Below are positions 61,301-64,000 of a stretch of 64,000 nt of DNA, in pieces. The DNA comes from Actinomycetota bacterium (GTDB taxonomy: Bacteria > Actinomycetota > Acidimicrobiia > IMCC26256 > PALSA-610). The stretch lies in assembly GCA_005779395.1 (NCBI GenBank), contig SXJP01000021.1:62001-126000 (forward strand). The letters run 5' to 3'. Under the pieces are notes generated by a model. It saw nothing but the letters and a program-made list of their open reading frames with translations. It was not told the origin of the DNA and made no database searches. Numbering within the stretch: position 1 is the first letter of the stretch; every line of letters starts with the position of its first letter. Both the position numbers and the translations under genes were made by a program.

Positions 61301-62160
61301 GAAAACCTCATCCGCCGCTCAGCATTGTCTACAGCGTTCTTGAACAACATCGCGATGGTTGTCGGTCCTACGCCACCAATTCGCGGTGTGATGTAGGACG
61401 CAACTTCTGCGCAGCGTTCGTCTACATCTCCTAATACCTTGCGGCCTTCGTACTGCACACCAGCGCCGACAACCACTGCCCCGTCGCGAATGTGCTCTGG
61501 TTTCAAGATGTTCGGTACACCGACGGCAGCTATGACAATGTCAGCTCGTCGCGTGTAGTCGGGCCAGTTCGCAACCCCTGTGTGCACAACGGTGACCGCA
61601 GCGTTCGCCGTAGGCCGCTTCTGGGTCAGCAACAATGCGAGTGGCCTGCCGAGCGTCATTCCACGACCGATAATCACGACATTTCGGCCCGCTACCGGAA
61701 TCTCGTAATAGGCGAGCAAAGCCTCGATACCAGCGGGCGTACATGGAACGGGTCCCGGCATGCCGAGCGCGAGTTTGCCCATGTTCAATGGGTGGAGCCC
61801 GTCGACATCTTTGTCTGGGTCCAGAGTGAGAAGTGCTGCCTCGTAATCGATATGGGGAGGTGCTGGATATTGGATGAGAACAGCGTCTATCTGATCGTCG
61901 GAGTTGTAGTCAGCTATGGCGGCGAGCAGGTCAGCTTGCGACGTGTCATCACCGAGGCTTATGTGACGCGAATAAATGCTGAGTTCCGCCGCCTTCTCCT
62001 GTTTCATCCGGATATAGCCAGCACTTGCGCCATCTGAGCCAACAAGAATCGTCCCAAGCCCCGGCGAACGACCGCTTGCGGTCATAGTGGCAATGCGCGA
62101 CTTAAGTGTGGCCAACACTGCTTCAGCAACCGGACCACCTGGCATCGAAATAGCTGTCAT
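61297..62160 (-). CDS. folD: Bifunctional methylene-THF dehydrogenase/methenyl-THF cyclohydrolase
   Basis: 287 residues. Catalytic Lys in GYIRMKQEKA (Y-x3-K), the substrate Asp in DVDGLHPLN, the Gln in VLIQYPAPP and the NADP motif IIGRGMTLGRPLALLL are present, with the PRIGGVGPTTIAML C-terminal signature. It interconverts one-carbon tetrahydrofolates, providing 10-formyl-THF for the adjacent purH and purN, a sensible metabolic grouping. Confidence 0.96.
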   Translation of the reverse strand: MTAISMPGGPVAEAVLATLKSRIATMTASGRSPGLGTILVGSDGASAGYIRMKQEKAAELSIYSRHISLGDDTSQADLLAAIADYNSDDQIDAVLIQYPAPPHIDYEAALLTLDPDKDVDGLHPLNMGKLALGMPGPVPCTPAGIEALLAYYEIPVAGRNVVIIGRGMTLGRPLALLLTQKRPTANAAVTVVHTGVANWPDYTRRADIVIAAVGVPNILKPEHIRDGAVVVGAGVQYEGRKVLGDVDERCAEVASYITPRIGGVGPTTIAMLFKNAVDNAERRMRFS

Positions 62161-62181
62161 CGTGTGCTCCGAGCGCAGTTA

Positions 62182-63714
62182 TTAGTGAACGAAATGACGT
62201 TCTCCGGTGAACACCATCGCAAGGCCTAACTCATCTGCCCTACGAATGACTTCGTCGTCACGCATCGCACCGCCAGGCTGAATAACAGCGCCGACTCCGG
62301 CGCTCGCCGCGGCTTCGACTCCATCTGGGAATGGATAGAAGGCATCGCTCGCACACGCCCCACCAGCTGCGCGCCCGGCTGCCTTTTTGGCTGCTATCTC
62401 GCCTGACTCGACCCTGTTTTGTTGACCGGCTCCAATGCCAACAGCTACGCCGTCTTTCACCAGCACGATCGCATTGCTCTTTACGTGACCGACCAGCCTC
62501 CACGCCATCGCGAGATCGGCCCACTGCTGTTGTGTTGGAACAACCTTGGTGACCACCTTGAATGTCTCGCGAGTTGCAGCGAAGTGGTGCGCGTCTTGGA
62601 CCAGGAATCCACCCGAAACTTGACGGAAATCACGCGCTGTCCCAGCGGGCGCCTCTGCGGTGAGTATCCGAGTGTTCTTCCGCTTTTTGATGAGAGCGTC
62701 GAGTACCCCAGCAGCAAAGCCTGGAGCGATTATCACGTCGGCTTGTGGTCCAGCGACAATCAACTCCGCTGTTTGCGCATCGACGATCTTGTTCACCGCG
62801 ACTATGCCACCGAACGCCGAACGCTCATCACACTCGAGTGCGCGCTGATAAGCATCAGCAAGATTGTCGGCTACCGCTACCCCACACGGATTTGCGTGCT
62901 TGATAATCGCGCAGGTCGGGCGGTCGCCTAGATCGTGGCTGAGTTTCCATGCTGCATCAGCGTCGAAAAGATTGAGATAGCTGAGAGCGAGGCCCGACTG
63001 CTGTTCGATCTGATCGAACCAACTGCTCTCTCCCCGAAGCCGATAACGCGCGCCACGCTGGTGCGGATTCTCGCCATACCGCAATACCTCGTCAGTGCGT
63101 TCGAGAGGAAGCACAAGGTGTTTCGGCAACGGTTCGTCTTGCTGGAGCCACTCGACTATTGATGCGTCATATGCAGCGGTGCGCGCGAATGCTTCGAGTG
63201 CACAAGCGCGGCGCGTCGCGTACGACACACAGCCCTTGTTCGCTCGGAGTTCGGCAATCAGACTGTCGTATTGGTCGATCGCGGTAATTACCGTTACGAA
63301 TTCGTGGTTTTTTGCGCTCGCTCGGACCATTGCTGGGCCACCGATATCGATCAGATCGATCGACGGATCGGATCCGAACGGATAGAGGTTCGACACAACT
63401 AATTGAAATGGGCTTATGCCATATTCCGCCATGTCGGCTTGGTGTGATTCCTTGGTTGGCTCTGCGAGCAAGCCGCCGTGGATCTTCGGGTGCAAGGTGA
63501 CAACACGATGATCGAGGATTGGCGGGACTCCGGTTACGTCTGCGACGTCAGTGACGGGAATCCCGGCTGCTGTGATAGCTGCAGCCGTGCTTCGAGACGA
63601 GATGAGTTCGACACCAACCTTGTGAAGTGCCCGTGCGAGATCGGCCAAACCTGTCTTGTCGTATACAGATAAGAGTGCACGCTCAATCTTGATTTCGCCT
63701 AACCCATCAGTCAT
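62182..63714 (-). CDS. purH: Bifunctional AICAR formyltransferase/IMP cyclohydrolase
   Basis: 510 residues. N-terminal cyclohydrolase (MGS-like) domain with ALLSVYDKTGLADLA and VVTLHPKIHGGLL; C-terminal AICAR transformylase with the catalytic Lys-His in CAIIKHANPCGVA and SAFGGIVAVNK, KSNAIVLVKD, ACASDAFYPFPD. It makes the last two steps of IMP synthesis. The usual IST-GGT loop reads ISSRSTAAAI, a change in the IMP-cyclohydrolase phosphate-binding turn. It starts 7 bases after the purN stop. Confidence 0.97.
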   Translation of the reverse strand: MTDGLGEIKIERALLSVYDKTGLADLARALHKVGVELISSRSTAAAITAAGIPVTDVADVTGVPPILDHRVVTLHPKIHGGLLAEPTKESHQADMAEYGISPFQLVVSNLYPFGSDPSIDLIDIGGPAMVRASAKNHEFVTVITAIDQYDSLIAELRANKGCVSYATRRACALEAFARTAAYDASIVEWLQQDEPLPKHLVLPLERTDEVLRYGENPHQRGARYRLRGESSWFDQIEQQSGLALSYLNLFDADAAWKLSHDLGDRPTCAIIKHANPCGVAVADNLADAYQRALECDERSAFGGIVAVNKIVDAQTAELIVAGPQADVIIAPGFAAGVLDALIKKRKNTRILTAEAPAGTARDFRQVSGGFLVQDAHHFAATRETFKVVTKVVPTQQQWADLAMAWRLVGHVKSNAIVLVKDGVAVGIGAGQQNRVESGEIAAKKAAGRAAGGACASDAFYPFPDGVEAAASAGVGAVIQPGGAMRDDEVIRRADELGLAMVFTGERHFVH

Positions 63715-63721
63715 CTTCGAT

Positions 63722-64000
63722 TCAATTCTCTCGGGCGAGATCTCGCGCCACTTGCGCGATGACCTCTGGATAAATCCTGCGTTCGACTTCTTTTATGCGC
63801 TCGTGCAGCGAGTGCTCGGTATCGTCTTCGAATACTGGTACTGACTCTTGGGCGAGAATCGGTCCGTCATCGACTTCTAGTGAAGCAAAGTGAACCGTAC
63901 AACCGGTAACCCTGACACCCGAAGCGAGCGCATCCCGAACCGCATGCCAACCCTTGAATGCGGGCAACAACGCTGGGTGCGTATTCAAGATTAGATGTGG
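63722..64000 (-). CDS. purN: Phosphoribosylglycinamide formyltransferase, C-terminal part (cut by window edge)
   Basis: The frame is open to the right edge. Visible: LILNTHPALLPAFKGWHAVRD with the catalytic His region, then GVRVTGCTVHFASLEVDDGPILAQ, the PurN signature, and a helical end RIYPEVIAQVARDLAREN. It adds the first formyl group in purine synthesis using 10-formyl-THF. It starts outside the window and leads the purN-purH-folD group. Confidence 0.95.
   Translation of the reverse strand, partial: PHLILNTHPALLPAFKGWHAVRDALASGVRVTGCTVHFASLEVDDGPILAQESVPVFEDDTEHSLHERIKEVERRIYPEVIAQVARDLAREN

Overview
The window looks like a contiguous chromosomal piece of an actinobacterium (Actinomycetota), most probably a marine or freshwater Acidimicrobiia-type lineage. 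This rests on a WhiB-family protein, a class E sortase, a SenX3/RegX3-type two-component pair beside a pst system, an AhpE-type peroxiredoxin, a DUF2342 protein, an F420-type LLM oxidoreductase, a UPF0182 protein, many GTG starts and a moderate GC content. The species cannot be named from sequence alone. Genes are very tightly packed, with many 1-4 base overlaps. No gap without a gene exceeds 300 bases. I saw no rRNA, tRNA, CRISPR array, insertion sequence or prophage.

Layout. 1-8.9 kb, mostly minus strand: sufD (cut by the edge) and sufB behind a palindrome-bearing promoter, a UPF0182 membrane protein, a DivIVA-domain protein with a phage-head-like C-terminus, a PDZ-Lon protease, a small membrane protein and a sortase. 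8.9-16 kb: HEAT-repeat protein, MreB, a MoaE carrying a perfect 9-bp tandem repeat, a fused siroheme-decarboxylase-like Lrp/AsnC protein, a degenerate SDR, a degenerate DUF2342 protein and an MFS transporter. 16-26 kb is a phosphate region: ppk1, a SixA-like phosphatase, a peroxiredoxin, regX3-senX3, pstB, phoU and pstSCA, with 11-bp-phased PHO-box-like repeats before pstB and pstS.

26-33 kb: a small unknown protein, HtrA, TatA, LLM oxidoreductase, glutamate formimidoyltransferase-like protein, WhiB, an acyltransferase-SGNH protein, MsrB and a receiver-domain protein. 33-41 kb: a VWA/MoxR pair split by a GH1 gene on the opposite strand, then a GH2 glycosidase and a beta-lactamase-fold hydrolase. 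41-47 kb: sdhCAB (type B succinate dehydrogenase), a PhoX/DUF839 protein, an NlpC/P60 hydrolase and a small membrane peptide. 47-54 kb, plus strand: acyl-CoA synthetase, rhodanese, glpD, an alkyl-DHAP-synthase-like FAD enzyme and a glycerol-kinase-like FGGY kinase, together suggesting glycerol-3-phosphate or ether-lipid metabolism.

54-64 kb, a long minus-strand series: purN (cut), purH, folD, a zinc-ribbon membrane protein, a J-domain protein, mdh, a molybdopterin oxidoreductase, MGMT, a CDF transporter, a stand-alone phosphohistidine swivelling domain and a translationally coupled 372-residue protein of unknown family. This last pair is my best candidate for an undescribed system. The DivIVA/Mu-F-like fusion and the repeat-bearing MoaE are the next most unusual items.
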